Shown here piece by piece: positions 17,193-24,981 of a stretch of 54,679 nt of DNA. Source of the DNA: Acidobacteriaceae bacterium (lineage in GTDB: Bacteria > Acidobacteriota > Terriglobia > Terriglobales > Acidobacteriaceae). A model generated the notes under the pieces. That model was not told where the DNA came from, searched no databases, and was given only the letters and a program-made list of their open reading frames with translations. Positions within the stretch are counted from its first letter, which is position 1, and the number at the start of each line of letters is the position of its first letter. A program made the translations under genes and the position numbers. The stretch lies in assembly GCA_027452245.1 (NCBI GenBank), contig DAIDGW010000028.1:1-54679 (forward strand), read 5' to 3'.

Positions 17193-18311
17193 TTACGCTG
17201 CCTCGATGTTTGCCGAGATCAGGCTGCGATAAATTTGCAGATATCCATCGATCATGCGCTTGGTGGTGAGCCGCTCGCGGGCGCGGGCATAGGCCATGTT
17301 GCCGTAGGCGCGGCACATCTCCGGATCACAGCTTAGTTGCCGGATATTTTCGGCCAGGCTGCCAGCGTCGTTGGTGCGGAAGTACAGAGCTGTGTCTCCC
17401 CAGATCTCGCGGAAACTGGGAATGTCGTTGGCGACGATGGCGCAGCGTGAAAAGGCCGCTTCAAGCGGAGGAATTCCTAAGGGTTCGTAACGCGGCGTGG
17501 CAGCGTAGATTGACGACTTGCTGTACAGCGCGCGCAACTGCGCGTCCGTCAGGGGCCCGCGAATGGCGACATTGGCCTGCTCGGTCGCCACCTTCACATC
17601 GGCCCGGATCGCCACTTGCGCCACGGGAACAGTCTGTTCGGCTCCCACAATGCACACCGATACGGGATGAAGGTGCTGCGTCAGCAGGAACACCTGCTTG
17701 CCGGCGTCGGTCAGGCGTCCCACGGCGAGCACGGAATTCTCTTTGCTCACGTACGGGTTAAAGAAGATGGGGTTGCGTCCGGGATAAACCACCTCCTCGC
17801 GCGCCGCACGCCCGTACAGGCGCCGCACCGAATCGAGCATCCAGGTGGAAGGAGCGACCAGCACCTCGGCGCCGCGAATTCCGCGGGCCACCGCATCGTG
17901 ATACCACTGCAGCCATCGCGTAGCGCGCGGACGGTAGCCTTCCACCGCCTCGCTCCACGAGATCAGATCGCCATGCGCAGTGATGATGCGGGGAACTTCA
18001 ACCGGAAGATCTCCATAACAGAACTGATTCAGGTGAACTACATCGGGTTTCAGTTCGCGGATCAGGCTGGCCAGTAGCAGGCTCGCCTCGTGCAGATCCT
18101 GTTCGGCTTCGTGCATCCATTCCAGGCGAAAGGCCGTGGGCCGGTAGTCGAGGCCGAAAAGCGTATCCATCCACGCCGTCTGATGCGGCAATGGAATGTC
18201 GCCGAAGGTCACGAGCGTGACGTGCACACCGCGGGTCACGAGTCCGGTTACGAGTTCGCGGACATAGGTCCACGAACCGGAAACGGTGTCGCCAGTAACC
18301 AGGACGTGCAC
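17193..18311 (-). CDS. GT4-family glycosyltransferase
   Basis: Predicted GT-B retaining glycosyltransferase of 372 residues. N-terminal domain: HVLVTGDTVSGSWTYVRELVTGLVTRG, the usual glycine-containing acceptor loop after strand 1, and DVVHLNQFCYGDLPVEVPRIITAHGDL. C-terminal domain: VLAVGRLTDAGKQ (strand/loop before the nucleotide site), then YAATPRYEPLGIPPLEAAFSRCAIVANDIPSFREIWGD, in which the E-x7-E motif of GT4 enzymes is seen (EPLGIPPLE). The start is GTG at 18309-18311, 4 bases after GGAGG. Donor and acceptor sugars are unknown. Confidence 0.85.
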   Translation of the reverse strand: MHVLVTGDTVSGSWTYVRELVTGLVTRGVHVTLVTFGDIPLPHQTAWMDTLFGLDYRPTAFRLEWMHEAEQDLHEASLLLASLIRELKPDVVHLNQFCYGDLPVEVPRIITAHGDLISWSEAVEGYRPRATRWLQWYHDAVARGIRGAEVLVAPSTWMLDSVRRLYGRAAREEVVYPGRNPIFFNPYVSKENSVLAVGRLTDAGKQVFLLTQHLHPVSVCIVGAEQTVPVAQVAIRADVKVATEQANVAIRGPLTDAQLRALYSKSSIYAATPRYEPLGIPPLEAAFSRCAIVANDIPSFREIWGDTALYFRTNDAGSLAENIRQLSCDPEMCRAYGNMAYARARERLTTKRMIDGYLQIYRSLISANIEAA

Positions 18312-18459
18312 AGAACCTCCGGAGTTGAATCCATTCTAGTGCGGTTGTACGCAGAACGCGAACAGAAGTTGCCGGAAACGTGCCTCTCTGGTCTTTGATA
18401 GTGAAGGTGGGTGGAGAAAGCAGGCTGCTCCCCAAAGGATGCTAGCGCTGTCGATGATG

Positions 18460-18945
18460 CTATCGAAGCTCCAGACGGGCGCGTAGATCGCGAGCTAAGT
18501 CGTTGATAGCTCGTACCCTTTCCAAGGCGGGCAAGGGCATCTCGGGCTCGGAAATGGCCAGTTCGCAGGAAAGAAGCATGGCCGTGAGGGTCTCGCAGAG
18601 ATTCGACCGCATTTGCTGTTCGATGCTGCGCCGGGCGCTGGCTTGTTCGCGATCACGCCGGTGAAGCGCTAACCGCACCTCACGAACCAAGCGGGGCACC
18701 CCGGCGATACCAAAGTTCACGTAAACAGGAAACGCCGTGCCCAAGTGCTCCGCCACGTGATCGCTTTCCTCGGGTTCGCTATCCACGAGAAACTGATCGA
18801 TGACGGTAACCGAGTAGGTATGTTCACGCAAGCAGGTGGCAGCCTGTTGCAGGTCGTGAGCCCATTCAGCCGGTTCACCGGTAGCGGTGCTCAAAGCGTC
18901 AGCGCACTCCTGGCCGCGTGCCGAAGATGTAATGATCAGAATCAT
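18460..18945 (-). CDS. Degenerate receiver-like protein with histidine-less dimerisation helix
   Basis: Unrecognised 161-residue protein. The first half resembles a receiver fold (MILIITSS strand, central VTVIDQFLVDSEP with a candidate Asp), but the acidic pair normally present after strand 1 is replaced by Thr-Ser. The second half, RRSIEQQMRSNLCETLTAMLLSCELAI, reads like a histidine-kinase dimerisation helix in which the phospho-accepting His is absent. The ATG at 18943-18945 is chosen because the receiver strand starts there. It lies on the same strand as the downstream part of a sigma-54 two-component operon, 129 bases after the response-regulator stop. A signalling adaptor role is only inferred. 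Confidence 0.55.
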   Translation of the reverse strand: MILIITSSARGQECADALSTATGEPAEWAHDLQQAATCLREHTYSVTVIDQFLVDSEPEESDHVAEHLGTAFPVYVNFGIAGVPRLVREVRLALHRRDREQASARRSIEQQMRSNLCETLTAMLLSCELAISEPEMPLPALERVRAINDLARDLRARLELR

Positions 18946-18957
18946 GTCCAATAAAAG

Positions 18958-18973
18958 AGCAACTTGCCCGCCA
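18958..18973 (-). promoter_or_regulatory. Candidate sigma-54 promoter before the degenerate receiver gene
   Basis: Minus-strand TGGCGGGCAAGTTGCT fits the -24/-12 pattern (TGGC...TTGC) with GG and GC exactly 10 bases apart. The predicted start site falls only 1-2 bases before the ATG at 18945, which would make the message nearly leaderless and lowers confidence. Confidence 0.35.
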
Positions 18974-19074
18974 AACAAATGCCGTTGGAAACAATGCACC
19001 TTGAAGCGCTCAGCAGCTTGAATCTTCCCATTGCGGGATTTGATTTTGGGATCGCGTTCAACTTCGAAACCCGG

Positions 19075-20478
19075 CTAGGCCTGCAGGGCATAGTCCTTGA
19101 GTTTGCGATAGAGCGTGGTTTTGCCGATGCCCAACAATCTGGCAGCCTGCAACTTGTCTCCATTCAACTCCTGCAGGGCGTGCAAAATGGTTTGTTTCTC
19201 CAATTCTGCGATGGGGACAATCTTGCTGTTGTTAGGGGCAGGCGCAGAGATGGGCAGTTTTGCAATCTCGCGAGGAAGATCGGTGATCTGGATGAGCGGC
19301 CCGCTGGTGAAGGCATATGCCCGCTCGAGGCAGTTCTCAAGCTCGCGAACGTTGCCCGGCCAATCATAGGCAAGCAGCGCTTTCGTGGCGTCGTCAGTGA
19401 GGACCTTTTCGTTTCCGCTGTTGTGCACCATGCGATCCATGAAATGCGCGACGAGCAGAGGCAGATCGCCCCGGCGCTCCCGCAGGGGAGGAATCCGCAG
19501 GTTCAGAACATTCAGGCGGAAATACAAGTCGCGGCGGAAGGAACCTTGCATTACCGCATGCTCGAGATCGCGATTGGTTGCGGCGAGAATTCTGACGTTG
19601 ATCGGAACACGGCGGGTGCTGCCGACGGGACGAATCTCTTTTTCCTGCAGCGCCCGTAGGAGTTTGGCCTGGAGATCGACCGGGAGCTCTCCGACTTCGT
19701 CGAGAAAGATGGTTCCACCCTCGGCAATGGCCATTAAGCCGTCTTTGGTCTGGTTGGCGCCGGTGAAGGCTCCTTTGACGTATCCAAATAGTTCGCTTTC
19801 GATCAGCGTGGGGACGAGAGATCCGCAGTCAACAGGAATGAACGGCTTGTCGCGAAATGGCCCGGAGTAGTGGATGGAGCGCGCCACCATTTCTTTGCCA
19901 GTTCCACTTTCACCCAAAATGAGCACGGGATGAGCGCTGTTGGAAGCTTTCGCAATAATTCGATAGAGCTTTTCCATTTCCGGGGAGCGGCCGACGATAC
20001 CGCCGAATCCCTGCTTGGATTTCACCTTTTCACGCAGCAGCCGATTTTCGGACTTGAGCTTCAGGTGATTGGCTACGCGTTCGAGCAAAAGTTTGAGCTC
20101 GTCGAGGGCGAAGGGTTTGGTGACGTAGTCATAGGCGCCGTTCTTCATGGCCTGTACAGCCGATTGCACGGTTCCATATCCGGTGACGACGACCACGATA
20201 GTATCTGGGCGCCGTTCTTTGATGCGCCGCAGCGCCTCCAGGCCTCCCGTGCCGGGCAGGCGCAGATCGAGCAGGATGGCATCGACGCTTTGCGTCTCCA
20301 GCAATCGGATGGCGTGCTCGGCGGAATCCGCGACCAGGGCGCTGAATCCGAGCGACTGGGCCACTTCCCGGCAAGCCTCACGAATCGCGCGTTCGTCGTC
20401 GACGATCATAAGGTTCAGAAAGTTGGAAGGTTGAAACTGCGGTGTGGCTGAAATCGGGCTGACAGCAACTGACGTCAT
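19075..20478 (-). CDS. Sigma-54-dependent response regulator (NtrC family)
   Basis: 467 residues with the full NtrC layout. Receiver: acidic pair VDDE (27-28), phospho-Asp 71 in LLDLRLPG, Thr in VTGYG, Lys in VTKPF. Central AAA+ domain: Walker A GESGTGKE (189-196), sigma-54 contact loop GAFTGA (236-241), EGGTIFLDEVGEL as Walker B. C-terminal Fis-type helix-turn-helix ends LQAARLLGIGKTTLYRKLKDY. On phosphorylation it should form rings that open sigma-54 promoters. The cognate kinase is encoded immediately upstream, 21 bases away, so both are one operon. Confidence 0.97.
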   Translation of the reverse strand: MTSVAVSPISATPQFQPSNFLNLMIVDDERAIREACREVAQSLGFSALVADSAEHAIRLLETQSVDAILLDLRLPGTGGLEALRRIKERRPDTIVVVVTGYGTVQSAVQAMKNGAYDYVTKPFALDELKLLLERVANHLKLKSENRLLREKVKSKQGFGGIVGRSPEMEKLYRIIAKASNSAHPVLILGESGTGKEMVARSIHYSGPFRDKPFIPVDCGSLVPTLIESELFGYVKGAFTGANQTKDGLMAIAEGGTIFLDEVGELPVDLQAKLLRALQEKEIRPVGSTRRVPINVRILAATNRDLEHAVMQGSFRRDLYFRLNVLNLRIPPLRERRGDLPLLVAHFMDRMVHNSGNEKVLTDDATKALLAYDWPGNVRELENCLERAYAFTSGPLIQITDLPREIAKLPISAPAPNNSKIVPIAELEKQTILHALQELNGDKLQAARLLGIGKTTLYRKLKDYALQA

Positions 20479-20499
20479 TATCGTTTCCTCTTGGGGTGT

Positions 20500-21672
20500 T
20501 TATTCCCGGGTTCCTTTCTTTTCAATTTCCGTGTCGGCCGCATCAAAAACTCCCGTCGGCAATTGGGGCAAGATCACCGTCGCGCAAGTCCCCTTCCCCA
20601 ACTCACTCTCGAGATAGATCAGCCCGCCGCTGCGGGTGACGATTTCGTGAACCGTCGCCAGTCCGAGGCCAGTGCCCTTTCCGATGGGCTTCGTGGTGAA
20701 AAAGGGCTCGAACACACGGTCCCTCGTTCGGGCATCCATGCCGATGCCGGTGTCGGCGATCGAAAGCATGGCGTATGGCAAACTCGCGGCTGATCCTGCT
20801 GCTAGTTTGTTTTCGATAATCTGAATGTCGCAATTCCGGGTCGTGATCACGATCTGTCCGCCATGCGGCATCGCGTCGCGTGCATTGAGAACCAGATTCA
20901 GCAGGACCTGCTGGACTTCACTGGCATCGACTCGCACCAGCCCGAGTTGAGGATCCAGTACCCATTGCAGTCGAATTCGTTCCCCGATCAGGTGGGAGAG
21001 CAGTCCGCACATGCTTTGGGTAATTTCATTCAGGGACAGGAGCGTCGGCGTGGGAACTGTGGGCCGCGAGATGGTCAGCAACTGGCGCACGAGTCCGGAG
21101 GCCTGCATGCCTGCGGAGCGGATTTCTTCGGCATACTTGCGTAGGCGATTCTGCGGATCGAGCCCCATGATCAGCAGGTCGGAATAGAGCAGCACCCCCG
21201 TCAGCAGATTATTGAAGTCGTGGGCAACGGCTCCCGCGAGGCGTCCCACGGATTGCAACTTCTCGGATTGTTGCAGGCGTTCCTGCAATTCATGCACTTC
21301 AGAGACATCTTCGGCAAGAAAAAAAGCCGCATCGTCGGCTGGCGGTTCCGCACAGACCCGCCATCCGGTCCAGCGCAGCCACGCTGCAGCCTTGGGGCCG
21401 GGATCGAGTTTGCAGTCCAGTCGGAGACTCCCGCGTTCACCCGCGAACAACTCCTGCAGGAGCTGCGCGCCCGGATTCTTTTGCTCAGTGGGAAGTAGGT
21501 CAAGTAGTCGGAGACCATCCGAGGCACACGCGAGCATTCGCCGCAAACTGTCGTTCATCCAGGAAACGCTGCCGTCGGACGTGCAGCAGAGGGCGCCGAA
21601 AGGAGCGTGGTAAAGAGCCGACTCAAACCGCGCCGAGATCTCTCGTAGCGAAAATGTTGTAGTAGAACTCAT
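20500..21672 (-). CDS. NtrB-like sensor histidine kinase
   Basis: Soluble sensor kinase of 390 residues with no membrane segments. A PAS-like domain (about 12-125) precedes LQQSEKLQSVGRLAGAVAHDFNNLLTG, the H-box with His 151, then the ATPase domain: N-box NLVLNARDAMPHGG, G1 IADTGIGMDARTRDRVFEPFFTTKPIGKGTGLGLATVHEIV. The AHDFNNLL type of H-box is usual in NtrB-class partners of sigma-54 regulators. ATG at 21670-21672 is preferred over an in-frame codon 42 bases upstream, where the extra residues are not protein-like. The response regulator follows directly. Confidence 0.93.
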   Translation of the reverse strand: MSSTTTFSLREISARFESALYHAPFGALCCTSDGSVSWMNDSLRRMLACASDGLRLLDLLPTEQKNPGAQLLQELFAGERGSLRLDCKLDPGPKAAAWLRWTGWRVCAEPPADDAAFFLAEDVSEVHELQERLQQSEKLQSVGRLAGAVAHDFNNLLTGVLLYSDLLIMGLDPQNRLRKYAEEIRSAGMQASGLVRQLLTISRPTVPTPTLLSLNEITQSMCGLLSHLIGERIRLQWVLDPQLGLVRVDASEVQQVLLNLVLNARDAMPHGGQIVITTRNCDIQIIENKLAAGSAASLPYAMLSIADTGIGMDARTRDRVFEPFFTTKPIGKGTGLGLATVHEIVTRSGGLIYLESELGKGTCATVILPQLPTGVFDAADTEIEKKGTRE

Positions 21673-21914
21673 CAGTGGGTGACACAAAACGGAGTCGGCG
21701 GATCTCCGCCACAACCCGGAACTTCGTCACGGATGCTGCTGCGGGATCAAGTTCCGCAGTGTTCCGCCTTCACTATAGGAACGAGTGCCCCAAAACCATT
21801 AGGACGTCCGTCACGTCAGTGGAAAGATTTCTGTGGAAAACTCCGTAAGTTAATGATTTGGAACGGGAAAAAATTTTCCGAAGGGAACCAAAAGATGCCG
21901 ATGGGGCGGGAGAT

Positions 21915-22613
21915 CTAAGAACTGGCTTTCGATTTAGCGGGCTTTCCCATTCGCGGATTCATGTCCAGCACACTGGTTAAACGGAAGGTCAAGCGCCGTC
22001 CTGTGCGCAGACGCACGACGCTGTCGGCCAATGAACTGTTGATCGAACTGGGAGTCACACTGGCGCTGCCCGGGGCGGTTGCACGCGCAAACAAGCTGGA
22101 GGTTTGCAGGGGAATGTCCTGATCGTTGATGAAGATTGAGTCCAATGACAAGCGAAGATACCCCGTTTTGCGATTTGCGTTGGAAACGCGGGCGGACTCC
22201 AAGTGACCTTGCACGAGAGTTCCCTTTGGCAGCAAGGTTTTACCATTCAAAACAATGGGCTCATCAAGAAATGCAGTGAAGGTGGAATCAGCAGCCGCAT
22301 TGGCGCTGGAGAGTGGATGCTGCAGTCGGACTGTAAGGAGCGTACCCGCGGGCAGCATCCGGGCGTCAGGGCTGGCGAACGGTACCCTGGTCGTCTCCGG
22401 GTTTTTGACGACGTCACTGGCACTCCCGCGGATGTCGGGCTGCGCGGCATCGACGCTATTGGTGTCCCCTTGGGGATGAAAAGGAACGGAACTGCTCTGC
22501 CCGGAAGCCGAGGGACTCTGGTTGGTGGAGGAATGAGAACAGGCCATGCTTACCGCAAGCAACAACAATGCCGGCCCCCAGACAAGTCGGCATGAGCACC
22601 GTTTCGCGGTCAT
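21915..22613 (-). CDS. Putative lipoprotein, unknown function
   Basis: 232-residue exported protein. The N-terminus has a basic start, hydrophobic core GPALLLLAVSM and a lipobox-like AVSMAC, so lipid attachment at Cys is likely. A Ser/Pro/Asn-rich linker follows, then a compact beta domain with PAGTLLTVRLQHPLSS, DSTFTAFLDEPIVLNGKTLLPKGTLVQGHLESA and GYLRLSLDSIFIND, reminiscent of VirB10/TrbI-like or capsule-export beta domains, although I do not claim homology. The ATG at 22611-22613 is supported by GAAGG 8 bases upstream; a TTG 15 bases upstream is the alternative. A sigma-54-like promoter lies immediately upstream. Confidence 0.65.
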   Translation of the reverse strand: MTAKRCSCRLVWGPALLLLAVSMACSHSSTNQSPSASGQSSSVPFHPQGDTNSVDAAQPDIRGSASDVVKNPETTRVPFASPDARMLPAGTLLTVRLQHPLSSANAAADSTFTAFLDEPIVLNGKTLLPKGTLVQGHLESARVSNANRKTGYLRLSLDSIFINDQDIPLQTSSLFARATAPGSASVTPSSINSSLADSVVRLRTGRRLTFRLTSVLDMNPRMGKPAKSKASS

Positions 22614-22640
22614 ACTATTGGCCTTCAATAATGACTGGAT

Positions 22641-22656
22641 GGCAACCCGGATACCA
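22641..22656 (-). promoter_or_regulatory. Candidate sigma-54 promoter for the lipoprotein gene
   Basis: Minus-strand TGGTATCCGGGTTGCC has TGG at -24 and TTGC at -12 with exactly 10 bases between GG and GC. The predicted start near 22630 leaves a leader of about 17 bases that contains the GAAGG ribosome-binding site. The -24 element is TGGTAT instead of TGGCAC, so it is moderate in quality. Confidence 0.5.
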
Positions 22657-22779
22657 CTGACGGTCTCATTAAATCAATAACTTGCACATAGCACGTTAGT
22701 GGAGGTCGTGTAGTTTTTGCCCTTTCGAGTTTTTTGGGCAAGCTCCCCCTGACCTCTATAGATACTCCCGGCAAAAGAT

Positions 22780-22804
22780 AAGGGCGGCCGATTGAGCCGC
22801 CCTT
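22780..22804 (-). terminator. Rho-independent terminator after the OmpA-family gene
   Basis: Perfect nine-base-pair stem AAGGGCGGC / GCCGCCCTT with a seven-base loop, followed on the minus strand by ATCTTTTGCC. It lies 28 bases after the stop codon of the OmpA-family gene and before the sigma-54-like promoter of the lipoprotein gene, so it separates the two units. Confidence 0.8.
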
Positions 22805-22831
22805 CAGGTTTGCCAGTTGTGCGAGGGTTAT

Positions 22832-24646
22832 TTATTGCTTCTTTTTAGGTGCATGTTTCCTGGCTGCAGCAGCTCTCTTTGCCGCTGCCGCTTTGCGCTC
22901 GGATTCACGGCCGCCAATCAAGGTCAGCGAGTCCGCCGCATTGAACGGATACTGCCGGACGGAACGCTCTGACTTTTCGCCGGTCTTCAAGACGATGTCG
23001 ACGCGGCGATTGCTGGCCAGCTGCAGCACGGCAATGTTGCGCAGAGCTCGTGCACGTTCTTCCTGCGTCAGCTCAGGATTCCTATCAATGGAATCCTCAA
23101 CCTCCTGCCGGGTGAGGTTGTGGTCCTTGCCGAAGGCTTCCGTCTGAATTGCCGTCTCCGGAACACCGTTCTTGACCAGGAAGTTCTTCACGCTGGCAAC
23201 ACGGCGTTGTGAGAGTGCCTGGTTGAAGGCCGACGAACCGCGCATGTCAGCGTGACCCTGAAGAATAAGTTGAGCGTCCGGCTTGGACTTCAGATACGCG
23301 CCGAAGTCCGTGGCCATAGTCAACAGAGTCTTCTGCTGGCTGGCAACCAAGCCCGCATCTGGCTTGCTGACAGGCGGTTGATTGGTCGGGAAGTAAACGC
23401 TGTGCAGAGCCAGCCGCTGCTCCAACGCCACGATCTCTGGATTCGGCGGCGGGGGCGGCGGATTCTCGATCGTCAACTGCGTGGAACCCTGCGCAGTCAG
23501 TCCGCGAGAATCGGTTGCTGTGGCACCGACAGTCACCGTGCCCGGCTGCATACCCGTGGTGTTGAGGCTAGCGGTCTCTCCGCTGCCGTTGATGCTGCCC
23601 GCACTGGAAGTCCAGTTGGAAACGTTCACCGCAACGCTGTCGGGACTGCTGGCGTTGCAAGTGATCGTCGCAGTCTGGCCTGCCTGTACCGTCGACGGAT
23701 TGGCCGAGCAACTGATAGTCGGCGGATTCTTCGGAGGCAGCGGCTTAATCGTGTAATTCGCCGTGCAGCTGGCCTCATTGTTTTTCTTTTCCTTGGGATC
23801 GGTCACGTGTGCGGAAACCGTGTAGCTTCCGGGAGTTGCATTGGTTGTATCGATCCTGGCAGTCGTGTTGCTTCCGGAGACTTGGCCCCCGTTCCCGGTC
23901 CAGGCGTACTTCAACGTGTGCTTGGGATTGAAGTTGCTGGCATTCACCGTTGCCGTCAGGGGCTCGCCGACCATGACCTCGGTCGGTTGCACCGAGCAAC
24001 TGGCCGCTGGCGTCACCTCAGGAGCGCCGCCCCAGCTGAAGTCGAAGCCGCTGCGGAGACGCACTCCACTTAAATTCGGATGATAAAGAGTCGAGAAGTA
24101 GGGCACAGCGTATGCGGAGTAATTGTGCCGAGACCAGACATAATCTGCCTCGAACAGCCGGAATGACACCCACTTGCGAATCGGCAGATCCATTCCGCCG
24201 CCCGCAATCGCGCCGAAACCATCGGATGAATTCAGCCCGCTCACGCCCAGCCGATTTAGCCCGATCAATCCGTGGACGAAGTAATTCGCCCCCTCCGTGC
24301 GCCACATCAGGCGGGGACCCACGGAAACTGTGGTTGTGTAGTTGTTGTAACCCCAGTTCTGACCCAGATCCACTTCACCGCCAACAAGCTGCGTGAAATT
24401 GTAGGTCAGAGCCATTCCGAACCCTTTCGTCATGTCGGGAACCTTGAAAGGAGTCGGGGAATTTGGATTCCCGAATGCGGCCGGGACGTTTCCACCCGGA
24501 TGAAAATACTGGTAACCGGCGAAAAGATCCCATTTGGGATTGTTGTCACTCTGGGCGAGGGCAGTCCCAGAAATCAGGATTACTGCCAGCATAGTAAGAA
24601 ACGAAATAGTCGCCGTGCGAGTGCGCCACTCAGAAGCACGCAACAT
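22832..24646 (-). CDS. OmpA-family outer-membrane protein with N-terminal barrel and Ig-like repeats
   Basis: 604-residue surface protein. A signal peptide ends near TALAQSD. Residues about 20-205 form an eight-strand OmpA-type barrel (DLFAGYQYFHPGGN... GVRLRSGFDFSWGG). Then two PKD/Ig-like repeats each starting with a PxISCSAxPSxVxxGxxxT-type strand (ASCSVQPTEVMVGEPLTATV; PTISCSANPSTVQAGQTATI). After a Pro-rich linker comes the peptidoglycan-binding OmpA domain: SVYFPTNQPP, ILQGHADMRGSSAFNQALSQRR and ASNRRVDIVLK. The C-terminal tail is Lys/Ala-rich. The ATG at 24644-24646 follows GGAGG by five bases. The cell-wall domain suggests an envelope anchor; it converges with nothing and ends at a strong terminator. 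Confidence 0.9.
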   Translation of the reverse strand: MLRASEWRTRTATISFLTMLAVILISGTALAQSDNNPKWDLFAGYQYFHPGGNVPAAFGNPNSPTPFKVPDMTKGFGMALTYNFTQLVGGEVDLGQNWGYNNYTTTVSVGPRLMWRTEGANYFVHGLIGLNRLGVSGLNSSDGFGAIAGGGMDLPIRKWVSFRLFEADYVWSRHNYSAYAVPYFSTLYHPNLSGVRLRSGFDFSWGGAPEVTPAASCSVQPTEVMVGEPLTATVNASNFNPKHTLKYAWTGNGGQVSGSNTTARIDTTNATPGSYTVSAHVTDPKEKKNNEASCTANYTIKPLPPKNPPTISCSANPSTVQAGQTATITCNASSPDSVAVNVSNWTSSAGSINGSGETASLNTTGMQPGTVTVGATATDSRGLTAQGSTQLTIENPPPPPPNPEIVALEQRLALHSVYFPTNQPPVSKPDAGLVASQQKTLLTMATDFGAYLKSKPDAQLILQGHADMRGSSAFNQALSQRRVASVKNFLVKNGVPETAIQTEAFGKDHNLTRQEVEDSIDRNPELTQEERARALRNIAVLQLASNRRVDIVLKTGEKSERSVRQYPFNAADSLTLIGGRESERKAAAAKRAAAARKHAPKKKQ

Positions 24647-24981
24647 GTCAACCTCCACGAGAATTTGTTTGTACGTCTCTAGGATTGGCAGGCACGAACT
24701 GACTTAGTTCTTAACAGTACGTGCCGTTCGACTGCTACTAATGGGGAACTCAGAATTCTATAGCAAACAAAGCCTAAAGCGAAAGTGCAGGGCATGTGTA
24801 ATTGCTTCCAGTCACCCCGCGGGAACAGGAAGAGTAAACGGGGATTCACCTCAAAAGTTGCGGGTAGCTTCGTCCAACAGGAGCCGCCGTGGGGTGGACC
24901 GGCTGTCTGATGGAGACCTTGCTCCTGCTCAAGGGGGCCGCGTATTGTGGTACTTCAAGTCAAAGCAGGGATCGACTCAGG
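24647..24981. other. Divergent intergenic region between OmpA-family and NtrC-type genes
   Basis: About 335 bases. The only clear signal is GGAGG close to the OmpA-family start. A weak minus-strand -24/-12 candidate (GG at 24816-24817, GC at 24804-24805, 10 bases apart) has poor flanking matches. No RNA gene or strong promoter was seen. Confidence 0.4.

Noticed and set aside
24804..24817. Minus-strand GG-N10-GC upstream of the OmpA-family gene as a sigma-54 promoter
   Set aside because: Spacing is right but the flanking bases (GGGGTGAC, AAGCA) match poorly; it could be chance.
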